A stretch of 64,000 bases of DNA from Candidatus Babeliales bacterium (GTDB taxonomy: Bacteria; Babelota; Babeliae; Babelales; RVW-14). The notes below the pieces were generated by a model. The model was not told the DNA's origin and did no database searches. It saw only the letters and a program-made list of their open reading frames with translations. The position numbers were made by a program, and so were the translations under genes. Positions 1-7,893 of this stretch are shown in pieces. Numbering within the stretch: the stretch's first letter is position 1; every line of letters starts with the position of its first letter. The stretch is taken from contig JAIEPG010000001.1 of assembly GCA_019749895.1 (NCBI GenBank), forward strand, positions 173,954 through 237,953, read 5' to 3'.

Positions 1-1154
1 TCACAACCGCAAGTTATGGCACGCGCGTGCGCTCAGTTGATTGGAGCCCTGATGGTAGATATTTGGCTGTTGGGGGCTTTGGGCCAACTAATGGTATGGA
101 ATTTCAAATTTACCGATTCAACGGTTCAACACTTACCTACGTTACCGGTGATAACTGGACTGGTGCTGGCGTGGAAGTGTGGCGAGTGCGTTGGCATCCT
201 CATGGTCGTTTTGTTGCGGCTGTTGGTGATGCAACAAACGATGTGAGAGTTTATAGTTTTGATGGTACAACGTTGGTAACTCTTGACGTAACTGATTTGA
301 CATCAGCTGGTGAAGTAAAGGGGCTGGCTTGGCATCCATCGGGTAATTATGTGGCGTGTGGTATTGACGATGATTTGCCATCGACCGAGTTACAGCTTTA
401 TAGTTTTAATGGTACCACCTTAACATTTGTTGATGGTGTTGATATGGGTGCTTCGTTTGGGCGGGCTAATGGTTTGGGATGGCATCCAAATGGTATTTAC
501 CTTGGAGTATGTGGAACAGCTACGAGTTTTAATGAAACGAGAACGTTTCTTTTTAATGGCAGCACTCTTACGTCTATTGATGATCGCAATCTTGGTGCAG
601 ATGGTCAGTCGCTTGAATTTTCGCCCGATGGATTGTTTTTTGCTACTGCTTTGAGTAATGGTGGCCATACAACAAGTCGTTTCAACATGCAGCAGATTAA
701 TCCTGGTGGTAGTTTTCTTAATCAAAATACAACAACGTATAATTCCTCCGCTGATATGTCGACTTTTGAAATACGCTGGAGTCCCGATGGGCAGTATTTG
801 GTTGCTTGTGGTACGGGGCCCGATGATGGCAATGAGCTAAAACTTTATCAGTTTACACGTCCAAGTACAGTAACTCAGGTTGCCAGCTACAATTATGGAA
901 CATCAATTAACGGTGTTGCGTGGAGTCGTGATGGTAAATATATAGCCATTGGTGGCAATGGGCCCGCTGGTGGGCACGACGAAATTGAAGTATGGACGGT
1001 GTCATACCGTTTCGACACAACAACACAAGCACTGACTAACGGCATTTCGCTTGGTAACTCAGTTCTTGGTTCAACGTTTGACTTGGATACCTACGTGCTG
1101 AGCGGGGCTACGCTGAATTTGGCTGGACAGTTATTTTACGACTCAACAAGTTAG
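1..1154 (+). CDS. Exported seven-bladed WD40-like propeller protein, C-terminal part (5' end outside window)
   Basis: The reading frame is open from base 3 and continues upstream of the window. The first visible residues, TTASYGTRVRSVDW, match the point in its downstream paralogues where the beta-helix part passes into the propeller, so about 300 N-terminal residues are missing. Seven W-x-P-x-G motifs (such as VDWSPDGRYLAVGG) spaced about 45-50 residues give a seven-bladed propeller. It ends in the family tail with a TTQALTNG motif. The same-strand neighbour at 1227 is a full-length paralogue. The exact role is unknown. By family knowledge such propellers bind proteins, and the full-length paralogues have signal peptides, so an exported binding protein is the best guess. 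Confidence 0.85.
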   Translation, partial: TTASYGTRVRSVDWSPDGRYLAVGGFGPTNGMEFQIYRFNGSTLTYVTGDNWTGAGVEVWRVRWHPHGRFVAAVGDATNDVRVYSFDGTTLVTLDVTDLTSAGEVKGLAWHPSGNYVACGIDDDLPSTELQLYSFNGTTLTFVDGVDMGASFGRANGLGWHPNGIYLGVCGTATSFNETRTFLFNGSTLTSIDDRNLGADGQSLEFSPDGLFFATALSNGGHTTSRFNMQQINPGGSFLNQNTTTYNSSADMSTFEIRWSPDGQYLVACGTGPDDGNELKLYQFTRPSTVTQVASYNYGTSINGVAWSRDGKYIAIGGNGPAGGHDEIEVWTVSYRFDTTTQALTNGISLGNSVLGSTFDLDTYVLSGATLNLAGQLFYDSTS

Positions 1155-1226
1155 AAAGTAAAAAATAAAAAATTTAGAAAAAAGAGTAAAAAAGTAGAAA
1201 GTAGAAAGTAAAAAAAGGGAGTAGCA

Positions 1227-3293
1227 ATGAAGCGATTTTTAAAATTATTAGTGGTGCTTGCGTTGTGCCCAACGCTGGTACGTGCAACGAGTTTGAACGG
1301 TACCGCAAGCATTGTGTACCAAGACAAGCATTATGTCTTTCGTAATTTTAATACGGCAAAAGGCTATGTCCGCTTGAACAATGGTTTTACTATTTTGGCT
1401 GGCCAGTCTGCCGGTTTGGATACCTTTGTGACCGTTTCTGGCGCTATCGATTTACGCACTACCGGCTCGCTCGATTTGCGTGGTGATTTATTTTTAGACG
1501 CTCATGTAACGTGGTCAAGTAGTGGCAAAATTTATGGCCGTGGCAATGCCATACATCTTAGTGGCCCTTTGAGCTTGCCAACCGATACTATTGTACAATT
1601 TATTGACGATACCGTTATTGACGGTCATGGTAACACGTTAACGCTTGGTGCGCATGCACAATTGTTGCTTGCTTCAGATGTTTCGCTAACGCTCAAAAAT
1701 ATGACCATTCAAACAACGCGCAACAGCTCCAATATTCCCATCATTCGTTGTTTTGACCAAAAGGGGCATGTGACACTTGATAACGTTGAGCTGGCGTTGG
1801 CAGATGATTTTCCGTTTAGGACCGGTCGCATGTTTTTTAATAATGACGTCATAGTGACCGGTACGTCATGTTTTATTTATCAATCGTGGATGCAAAGCTA
1901 TGTTCTGCCACATTCGCTTTTGACCTTCGATCCAGGCACTACGCTGTATTACTACCCAAGTTCAACAACAAAAAGTTTGATTCAGCAGCAAGACAAATCG
2001 GCAGGAATTTATTTGAACGGCAGTTCAACGACGTTGCAAACAACGCATACCGGCATGCGCTTGAGTAAGGGTCGCTTCTGGTTGGATAACAAAGTAACGG
2101 TCAGTACACGAGCAAGCACCGTTGCGAATGGCTTTGTGCAACTTATAACAGCAAGTTATGGCAGCCGTGTGCGTTCGGTAGATTGGAGCCCAGATGGTAG
2201 ATATTTGGCTGTTGGTGGTACTGGCCCAACAAATGGTATGGAATTTCAAATTTACCGTTTCAATGGCTCAACGCTGACGTACGTTACCGGTGATAACTGG
2301 ACTGGTGGTGGGGCAGAAGTGTGGCGTGTTCGTTGGCACCCAAATGGTCGCTTTGTCGCAGCTGTTGGTGAAGCAACCAACGATGTAAGAATATATAGTT
2401 TTGATGGTACAGCGCTTACAACGCTTGACGTGACAGACCTTACAACGAGTGGGCAAGTGCGAGGTGTTGCTTGGAGTCCTTCTGGAGACTTTCTTTTGTT
2501 TGGTATTGATAATGATAATCCTTCTGATGAAATTCAAGTTTATCGATTTGATGGTAACTCGTTAACATTTGTTGATAGTGCGGATATGAATGTGACTTCA
2601 GCTTCAGCTCGCGGTCTTTCGTGGCATCCCAGTGGCAAGTTCTTTTGTGTTTCTGGCAATGCGGGAGCGCTGAGTACTGAAACGCGTGTGTATAGTTTTA
2701 ATGGAACTTCTATTTCTATTGTTCAGGCATCAAATGCTGGGCAATCTGGACGTTCTGCTGAATTCAGTCAGGATGGGCTTTATTTTGCGATAGCAATGAA
2801 CATGATAAGCGGAGGGGATTCGCGGCTGACGATGTGTTCATTTACAGGAGCCTCATTTAGTGTTGTGCAGGATATTGTTTACAGTGGTGGCAATGATAAT
2901 TTTCTTGAAGTCCGTTGGAGCCCTGATGGGCAGTATTTGGTGGGTGGGGGAAAATCGCCAACCGATGGCAATGAGCTTAAATTTTATCAGTTCACGCGGC
3001 CAGGAACATTAACTGAAATTGCCAGCTACGACTACGGAACATCAATTAATGGTGTTGCGTGGAGCAACGATGGTAAATATATTGCCATTGGTGGTGAAAC
3101 TTCTACTGGTGGCCACGACGAGATAGAAGTCTGGACCGTTTCGTATCGTTTTGACACAACAACTCAAGCATTGACAAACGGTCTTGTGCTTGGCAATTCA
3201 ACTGCTGGTTCTTCGTTTGATTTGGATACCTACGTTCTGAGTGATGCCACCATTAATTTGGCAGGCCAGCTGATGTACGACTCAACAAGTTAG
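1227..3293 (+). CDS. Exported beta-helix plus seven-bladed propeller protein, 688 aa
   Basis: Starts at an ATG behind a GGGAG ribosome site and opens with a signal peptide (MKRFLKLLVVLALCPTLVRA). Residues about 25-200 are rich in short beta strands with N, G, T and S turns, resembling a parallel beta-helix. Residues about 140-210 hold the block IPIIRCFDQKGHVTLDN, which is almost unchanged in all paralogues here. From about residue 310 seven W-x-P-x-G blades follow (VDWSPDG, VRWHPNG, VAWSPSG, LSWHPSG, AEFSQDG, VRWSPDG, VAWSNDG), then a conserved tail ending in YDSTS. It is the middle of three tandem paralogues. The A/G-rich spacers before this gene and the next share GTAGAAAGTA repeats, which points to duplication. 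The function is not recognised; the domain reading is by pattern only. Confidence 0.9.
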   Translation: MKRFLKLLVVLALCPTLVRATSLNGTASIVYQDKHYVFRNFNTAKGYVRLNNGFTILAGQSAGLDTFVTVSGAIDLRTTGSLDLRGDLFLDAHVTWSSSGKIYGRGNAIHLSGPLSLPTDTIVQFIDDTVIDGHGNTLTLGAHAQLLLASDVSLTLKNMTIQTTRNSSNIPIIRCFDQKGHVTLDNVELALADDFPFRTGRMFFNNDVIVTGTSCFIYQSWMQSYVLPHSLLTFDPGTTLYYYPSSTTKSLIQQQDKSAGIYLNGSSTTLQTTHTGMRLSKGRFWLDNKVTVSTRASTVANGFVQLITASYGSRVRSVDWSPDGRYLAVGGTGPTNGMEFQIYRFNGSTLTYVTGDNWTGGGAEVWRVRWHPNGRFVAAVGEATNDVRIYSFDGTALTTLDVTDLTTSGQVRGVAWSPSGDFLLFGIDNDNPSDEIQVYRFDGNSLTFVDSADMNVTSASARGLSWHPSGKFFCVSGNAGALSTETRVYSFNGTSISIVQASNAGQSGRSAEFSQDGLYFAIAMNMISGGDSRLTMCSFTGASFSVVQDIVYSGGNDNFLEVRWSPDGQYLVGGGKSPTDGNELKFYQFTRPGTLTEIASYDYGTSINGVAWSNDGKYIAIGGETSTGGHDEIEVWTVSYRFDTTTQALTNGLVLGNSTAGSSFDLDTYVLSDATINLAGQLMYDSTS

Positions 3294-3349
3294 AAAAAAA
3301 TTTAGAGAATAAAAAAAGAGAAAGTAGAAAGTAGAAAAAAGGAGTAGTA

Positions 3350-5425
3350 ATGAACCGTTTTGTAAAATTATTAGCGGTGCTTGTGTTGTGCCCAACGCTC
3401 GCGCAAGCAACAAGTTTAACAGGCACGGTAACGCAAGTTTATCAAGATAAACATTATGTGTTTCGTAATTTTAATACGGCAAAAGGCTTTGTTCGCTTGA
3501 ACAACGGCTTTACTATTTTGGCCGGCCAGTCTGCAGCATTGGACACGTTTGTAACCGTTTCAGGTGCTATTGATTTGCGCACTACCGGTTCGTTGGATTT
3601 ACGTGGAGATTTATTTTTAGACGCTCATGTAACGTGGTCAAGCAGCGGCAAAATTTATGGGCGAGGCAACACAATTCATTTGGGCGGTCCATTGAGCTTG
3701 CCAACGGACACGGTTTTAGAATTTATTGACGATACCATTGTTGATGGCGATGGGCACACGTTAACACTTGGTGCGCATGCGCAGCTCTTGCTTGCTTCAG
3801 ATGTTTCGTTGACGCTGAAAAATATGACTATTCAAACAACGCGCAACAGTTCACACATTCCTATCATTCGTTGCTTTGACCAAAAAGGACATGTGACATT
3901 AGACAATGTTGAATTAGCGCTAGCAGATGATTTTGCGTTTAGAACCGGGCGCATGTTTTTTAATAACGATGTTATAGTTACCGGTACTTCCTGTTTTATT
4001 TATCAATCGTGGATGCAAAGTTATGTTGGGCCTCAGTCATTATTGACTTTTGATCCGAATACAACGTTGTACTACTATCCAAGTACGCCGGACAAAGATT
4101 TAATACAGCTGCAAAGCAAATCTGCGGGTATTTATTTGAAAGGCTCTGCTACAACGTTGCAGGCTACGCATACTGGTATGCGTTTGAGTAAGGGGCGATT
4201 GTGGTTGGACAACAAAGTGACGGTGAGCACGCGAGCAAATACCGATGCCAGTGCTTTTACTCAGGTAGCAACCGCTTCATATGGTACGCAAGTTGATTCG
4301 ATTGATTGGAGCAAAGACGGTAGATATTTGGCTGTTGGTGGGGTTGGCCCAACAAATGGTAACGAATTTCAAATTTACAAATTTAACGGGTCGTCGTTAA
4401 CGTATGTTACTGGTGACAATTGGACCGGTGGGGGCGCGGAAGTTTATATGGTTCGTTGGCATCCAAATGGCCAATTAGTTGTTGCCGTGGGTGATGCAAC
4501 TAACGATGTACGTATTTATAGGTTTGACGGAACAACCCTCACTACCATCGCTGCGATAAGTTTGACAACTGTTGGTTTTGTAAAATGTGTTGAATGGCAT
4601 CCATCTGGAGAATACCTTTTGTTTGGTATTGATCAAGATGAGTTTAGTGATGAGTTACGAATTTATTCTTTTAAAGCAAACAAGTTAACATTTTTAGATA
4701 GCGATGATATGGGTACTTCGGGAGGGCCTGGGTTATATCCAAGGGTAAATGATTGCGCCTGGCATCCGAGAGGTTTTCATTTTATGATTGCGTGTTCAAA
4801 TCAGGTTGATTTAGATCAAGCCCGATTATACAGTTTTAATGGCTCATCAATTACTCTTGTTTCTTCGCAAGATAATGGGAATGCTGCCGTTAGTACAGAA
4901 TTTATGCCAGATGGTTCGCATTTTGTGTTGGCACAAGTTAATGCTGCTGCTACTGCTTATGTCATCAATATGTTTAGATTTAACACAACATCATTTACTC
5001 TTGTTGATACTCTGACATACGGAGGAAAGCCTTATGTTCGTTGGAGCCCTGATGGACAAAATTTAGTTGCTGGAGGAGCGTTTCCAAGTAGTGGTGGCGA
5101 ATTGAAATTGTATCAATTTACAAGGCCTAGTACTCTGACTGAAGTAACAAGTTACGATTACGGGGCAGGTGCTTCCATTAATAGTGTTGCTTGGAGTAGA
5201 GATAGTAAATATATAGCGATTGGCGGGGATACTCCTGGTGCTGGGCACGATGAGATTGAGGTTTATTCAGTTTATTATCGTTTTGATACATCAACACAAG
5301 CATTAACCAACGGTCTGATTTTAGGCAAATCTGCCTCTGGTGCAACATTCGATTTGGATACGTATGTCTTAAGTGGTGCCACCGTTAACTTGGCAGGGCA
5401 GCTGATGTACGATTCAACAAGTTAG
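3350..5425 (+). CDS. Exported beta-helix plus seven-bladed propeller protein, 691 aa
   Basis: ATG start with a GGAG ribosome site in an A/G-rich spacer. The signal peptide MNRFVKLLAVLVLCPTLAQA is a close relative of the one in the preceding gene. The N-terminal half is nearly identical to the upstream paralogue, while the propeller blades have drifted more (VDWSKDG-like first blade, EFMPDG fifth blade, VRWSPDG sixth blade), so the two halves evolve at different rates. Seven blades can be counted, followed by the TSTQALTNG tail. Its TAG stop ends directly against the stop codon of the opposite-strand membrane protein gene at 5426, with no base between. Function unknown. Confidence 0.9.
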   Translation: MNRFVKLLAVLVLCPTLAQATSLTGTVTQVYQDKHYVFRNFNTAKGFVRLNNGFTILAGQSAALDTFVTVSGAIDLRTTGSLDLRGDLFLDAHVTWSSSGKIYGRGNTIHLGGPLSLPTDTVLEFIDDTIVDGDGHTLTLGAHAQLLLASDVSLTLKNMTIQTTRNSSHIPIIRCFDQKGHVTLDNVELALADDFAFRTGRMFFNNDVIVTGTSCFIYQSWMQSYVGPQSLLTFDPNTTLYYYPSTPDKDLIQLQSKSAGIYLKGSATTLQATHTGMRLSKGRLWLDNKVTVSTRANTDASAFTQVATASYGTQVDSIDWSKDGRYLAVGGVGPTNGNEFQIYKFNGSSLTYVTGDNWTGGGAEVYMVRWHPNGQLVVAVGDATNDVRIYRFDGTTLTTIAAISLTTVGFVKCVEWHPSGEYLLFGIDQDEFSDELRIYSFKANKLTFLDSDDMGTSGGPGLYPRVNDCAWHPRGFHFMIACSNQVDLDQARLYSFNGSSITLVSSQDNGNAAVSTEFMPDGSHFVLAQVNAAATAYVINMFRFNTTSFTLVDTLTYGGKPYVRWSPDGQNLVAGGAFPSSGGELKLYQFTRPSTLTEVTSYDYGAGASINSVAWSRDSKYIAIGGDTPGAGHDEIEVYSVYYRFDTSTQALTNGLILGKSASGATFDLDTYVLSGATVNLAGQLMYDSTS

Positions 5426-5950
5426 TTATAATTTATTATTGAGAATAATGATCAGCTCTTGGTGCGAAAGATATAAAAACGTGAGCAGACCAGCAAGTAT
5501 GAGCAAATGACGAATAATTTTATTGCGATAACTTTTTATGTGCATAGTATCTTCATTAATCATGAAGGTAAAAAACGTGCCAAGAGCTGAGACTAAAAAA
5601 ATAAGCCAGTAGGGGTTTGGGTTAGCTATAATGCGATACAAAAGATAGGTTGGAATTGTTTGGTAGTAGGTATAAGGCGCAAAAAAATAAGCAAAAATGT
5701 TTGTTGCCACTGCCAGCGACCAGAAAAATGGTTCGGTAAAAATGGGGCGGTTGGTGATAATTCTTAGCGGAAAACCGAGTAAGCGCTGGCCGTGTGCGCC
5801 CGGAATGCACAGCACATACGCGCTCCAAATGAGTAATGCGAGCAAGGTGCCCTGCTTGGGGCCGTGAGTTGCAATCAGATAGAAAGAACCAAAAGAGATA
5901 AATGTAATGAGTGCAATGTATTTAAGATAAGAAATTTTACTTTTTTCCAT
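5426..5950 (-). CDS. Small multi-pass membrane protein of unknown family, 174 aa
   Basis: Not recognised. It has about four to five hydrophobic spans (roughly residues 10-27, 33-50, 72-92, 112-130 and 146-166) separated by short polar loops, with a few charged residues near the start (MEKSKISYLKY). A GAHGQRLLGFP stretch lies between the second and third spans. It has no signal peptide other than the first span. It is convergent with the propeller gene and shares a zero-base junction with it, and it lies downstream of tRNA-Ala on the same strand. An integral inner-membrane protein is all the sequence supports. Confidence 0.65.
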   Translation of the reverse strand: MEKSKISYLKYIALITFISFGSFYLIATHGPKQGTLLALLIWSAYVLCIPGAHGQRLLGFPLRIITNRPIFTEPFFWSLAVATNIFAYFFAPYTYYQTIPTYLLYRIIANPNPYWLIFLVSALGTFFTFMINEDTMHIKSYRNKIIRHLLILAGLLTFLYLSHQELIIILNNKL

Positions 5951-5984
5951 CTTTTAACCCCAACATCTTCTCTTTTTAGTAAAT

Positions 5985-6090
5985 GGCCTGAGGCCTGTCC
6001 CTCGATACATTTTTTCGCTTCGCTCAAAAACACTCCCCCTGCGCCCTACGTGGCTTCGGAGGACAGGTCGGGGTGAGCGGGATGGCTCAC
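5985..6090. repeat. GC-rich palindromic repeat region
   Basis: The stretch is much richer in G and C than its surroundings. It contains complementary arms CCTGTCC (5994-6000) and GGACAGG (6061-6067), plus inner short hairpins around CTTCGCTCAAAAA. Its style matches the other palindromic repeats of the window. Together with the inverted repeat at 6131 it fills the gene-free gap between the membrane protein gene and tRNA-Ala. Confidence 0.5.
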
Positions 6091-6130
6091 GGCTCTATTT
6101 TTTGTATATTTCATTTAAGAAACTGGCCCG

Positions 6131-6174
6131 CCAGTCGAAGCTACAAGTGCGTAAGCACGCAGAGCGTAGACTGG
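6131..6174. repeat. Inverted repeat abutting the 3' end of tRNA-Ala
   Basis: Outer arms CCAGTC (6131-6136) and GACTGG (6169-6174) enclose a perfect inner hairpin GTGC-GTAA-GCAC. The right arm overlaps the CCA end of the tRNA gene. It may act in termination or 3' processing of the tRNA, or be a palindromic element that settled at the tRNA end. Confidence 0.5.
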
Positions 6175-6247
6175 TGGAGCTAACCGGGATCGAACCGGTG
6201 ACCTCATGAATGCCATTCATGCACTCTACCAACTGAGCTATAGCCCC
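6172..6247 (-). tRNA. tRNA-Ala (anticodon GGC)
   Basis: Read on the minus strand the gene starts GGGGCTATAGCTCAG and ends GCTCCACCA. The acceptor stem GGGGCTA pairs with TAGCTCC (one G-T pair), the T arm holds GGTTCGATCCC, and the anticodon stem CATGA/TCATG encloses the loop ATGGCAT, giving anticodon GGC for alanine. The CCA end is encoded in the DNA. It is divergent from the CCA-adding enzyme gene. Confidence 0.95.
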
Positions 6248-6266
6248 AAAACCATTTTTCATTTAA

Positions 6267-6295
6267 AGTGTAAGAGAAGTCAGAAAAAATCGCAA
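6267..6295 (-). promoter_or_regulatory. Candidate sigma-70 promoter for tRNA-Ala
   Basis: On the minus strand TTGCGA (6290-6295) and TACACT (6267-6272) are separated by exactly 17 bases. The -10 box lies about 20 bases before the first tRNA base. Each box matches consensus at four of six positions. Prediction only. Confidence 0.45.
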
Positions 6296-6318
6296 GTAGT
6301 TTTTCCTAAAAGGACCGC

Positions 6319-7893
6319 ATGAAGAACGTTTTTTCATTTTTAAATGATCTAAAAATTTTGGTGCCAATCATACAACGTATCAAGCAGGCTGGTGGAGTGG
6401 CGTATTTGGTGGGAGGGAGTGTGCGAGATTTAGTACTCGACTTGCCCGTAAAAGATATTGATATTGAAGTGCATGCATTAGCTCTTGAGCAGCTGGAAAA
6501 GGTGCTGGAGCAGTTTGGTAAAACAGAGCTTGTTGGCAAGCAATTTGGTGTGCTGCGCATCTCGCAGTTAAATGTCGACTGGTCGCTGCCGCGCACCGAC
6601 AGTGTGGGTCGCAAGCCGGAGGTCGTAATAAATCCTAACATGGATATTAAGCAGGCATTGCGCCGGCGTGATGTAACCATGAATGCCATGGCCATCGATT
6701 TAAACGAGTTGGCTGACCATTTTGATGCGTTGCAAAAAAAATCTGAATCTGGTGCTAGGTATGATGCGTTGTTTACGATAATTGATCCGTATCACGGGCT
6801 TGAAGATATGGCCAATAAACGTTTGCGTGCGGTAGATAAAGATCTCTTTTTAGAAGATCCGTTGCGCTTTTTTAGAGTGATGCAATTTCTTGGACGCTTT
6901 GAAATGCAACCAGATGCTGAATTGCAGGAGATTTGCCGGGTCATGGTTTTGCACGATGCAGTCACGTCCTTCGACCCTTCGCCCTTCGACAAGCTCAGGG
7001 AGGGCGGGTCAGGGCAGGCGGGAAGGGCCTTTAGTCCCGAGCATCCTGAGCTTGTCGAAGGACGAGGGATCAGGATGACCGGGTTGGCACGTGAGCGCAT
7101 TTTTGAAGAGATAAAAAAATTATTGCTCAAAGCGCGTCGCCCTTCGCTTGGCTTTCGTTGGTTGGCAAGTCTTGGTCGGCTTAAAGAGCTTTTCCCTGAG
7201 TTGTATGCGCTGATTGGCGTTGCCCAACGTCCAGACTTTCATCCGGAGGGTGATGTGTTTGAACACACCATGCAAGCGCTTGATGCTGCCGCTGTGCTGC
7301 ATGATTATCAAGCAACCGAAAACATGTCGGCTGAAGATGAAAAATTAATGATCATGTTGGCAACGTTGTGCCACGATTTGGGCAAAGCAGTAACAACTGA
7401 TGAAAATCTTTCATGCCATGGCCATGACGATGCCGGTGAGCCGTTGGCATATGAATTATTAAAGCGTGTGACAGACAATGTGTTTTTACTTAAAGCTGTG
7501 TGCAAGCTGGTGCGTAATCACATGCGGCCGTTTACGCTTGCGCGCGACAAGTCTTCACCAAGAGCGTACAAGCGTTTGGCGCTAGCCTTGGCGCCAGAAT
7601 TAAGTATGCGTCAAATCGCATTGTTGGCACTGGCCGACACGCGCGGACGTAACGCGGCTTCGCACGAGCCGTTGACTGAGTTCATTCAAGAGTATGATGA
7701 TTTTTTGGAGGCAAGTGCTCGGGCACGGGTAACGCATGCACCAGAAAAGCCGGTGTTGTTGGGTAGGCATTTACTTGGTCTTGTGCCACCAGGGCCAGCA
7801 ATGGGAGCGTTGCTTGACGCTGCATATCAGATTCAAATTGATGAAGGGATTACTGATGTTGAAGAGCTCAAGCGGCGGGTACTAAATCAGTAG
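6319..7893 (+). CDS. cca: CCA tRNA nucleotidyltransferase / poly(A) polymerase family with HD domain, carrying an in-frame palindromic insert, 524 aa
   Basis: Adds or repairs the 3' CCA of tRNAs. Nucleotidyltransferase motifs: GGSVRD (residues 32-37), the metal-binding DID (46-48), RRRDVTMNAMAID (115-127) and EDPLRFFR (179-186). An HD phosphohydrolase domain follows, with EGDVFEHTMQ near 310 and CHDLGK near 350. Residues about 216-254 do not belong to the family. They are read from a GC-rich palindrome (6983-7061) and give the low-complexity PFDKLREGGSG...HPELVEG stretch, sitting between the head/neck region and the helix LARERIFEEIKKLL. The frame stays open through it, so the enzyme is probably functional with a surface loop. 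ATG start with an AAAAGGA ribosome site. It is divergent from a tRNA gene that already encodes CCA, so repair or other tRNAs may be its targets. Confidence 0.9.
   Translation: MKNVFSFLNDLKILVPIIQRIKQAGGVAYLVGGSVRDLVLDLPVKDIDIEVHALALEQLEKVLEQFGKTELVGKQFGVLRISQLNVDWSLPRTDSVGRKPEVVINPNMDIKQALRRRDVTMNAMAIDLNELADHFDALQKKSESGARYDALFTIIDPYHGLEDMANKRLRAVDKDLFLEDPLRFFRVMQFLGRFEMQPDAELQEICRVMVLHDAVTSFDPSPFDKLREGGSGQAGRAFSPEHPELVEGRGIRMTGLARERIFEEIKKLLLKARRPSLGFRWLASLGRLKELFPELYALIGVAQRPDFHPEGDVFEHTMQALDAAAVLHDYQATENMSAEDEKLMIMLATLCHDLGKAVTTDENLSCHGHDDAGEPLAYELLKRVTDNVFLLKAVCKLVRNHMRPFTLARDKSSPRAYKRLALALAPELSMRQIALLALADTRGRNAASHEPLTEFIQEYDDFLEASARARVTHAPEKPVLLGRHLLGLVPPGPAMGALLDAAYQIQIDEGITDVEELKRRVLNQ
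6983..7061. repeat. Palindromic repeat inside the cca reading frame
   Basis: Perfect 17-base inverted arms CCTTCGACAAGCTCAGG (6983-6999) and CCTGAGCTTGTCGAAGG (7045-7061) enclose a G-rich loop. The inserted segment extends slightly beyond (about 6964-7080), with extra partial copies of CCTTCGAC. Its length keeps the host frame. Confidence 0.9.
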
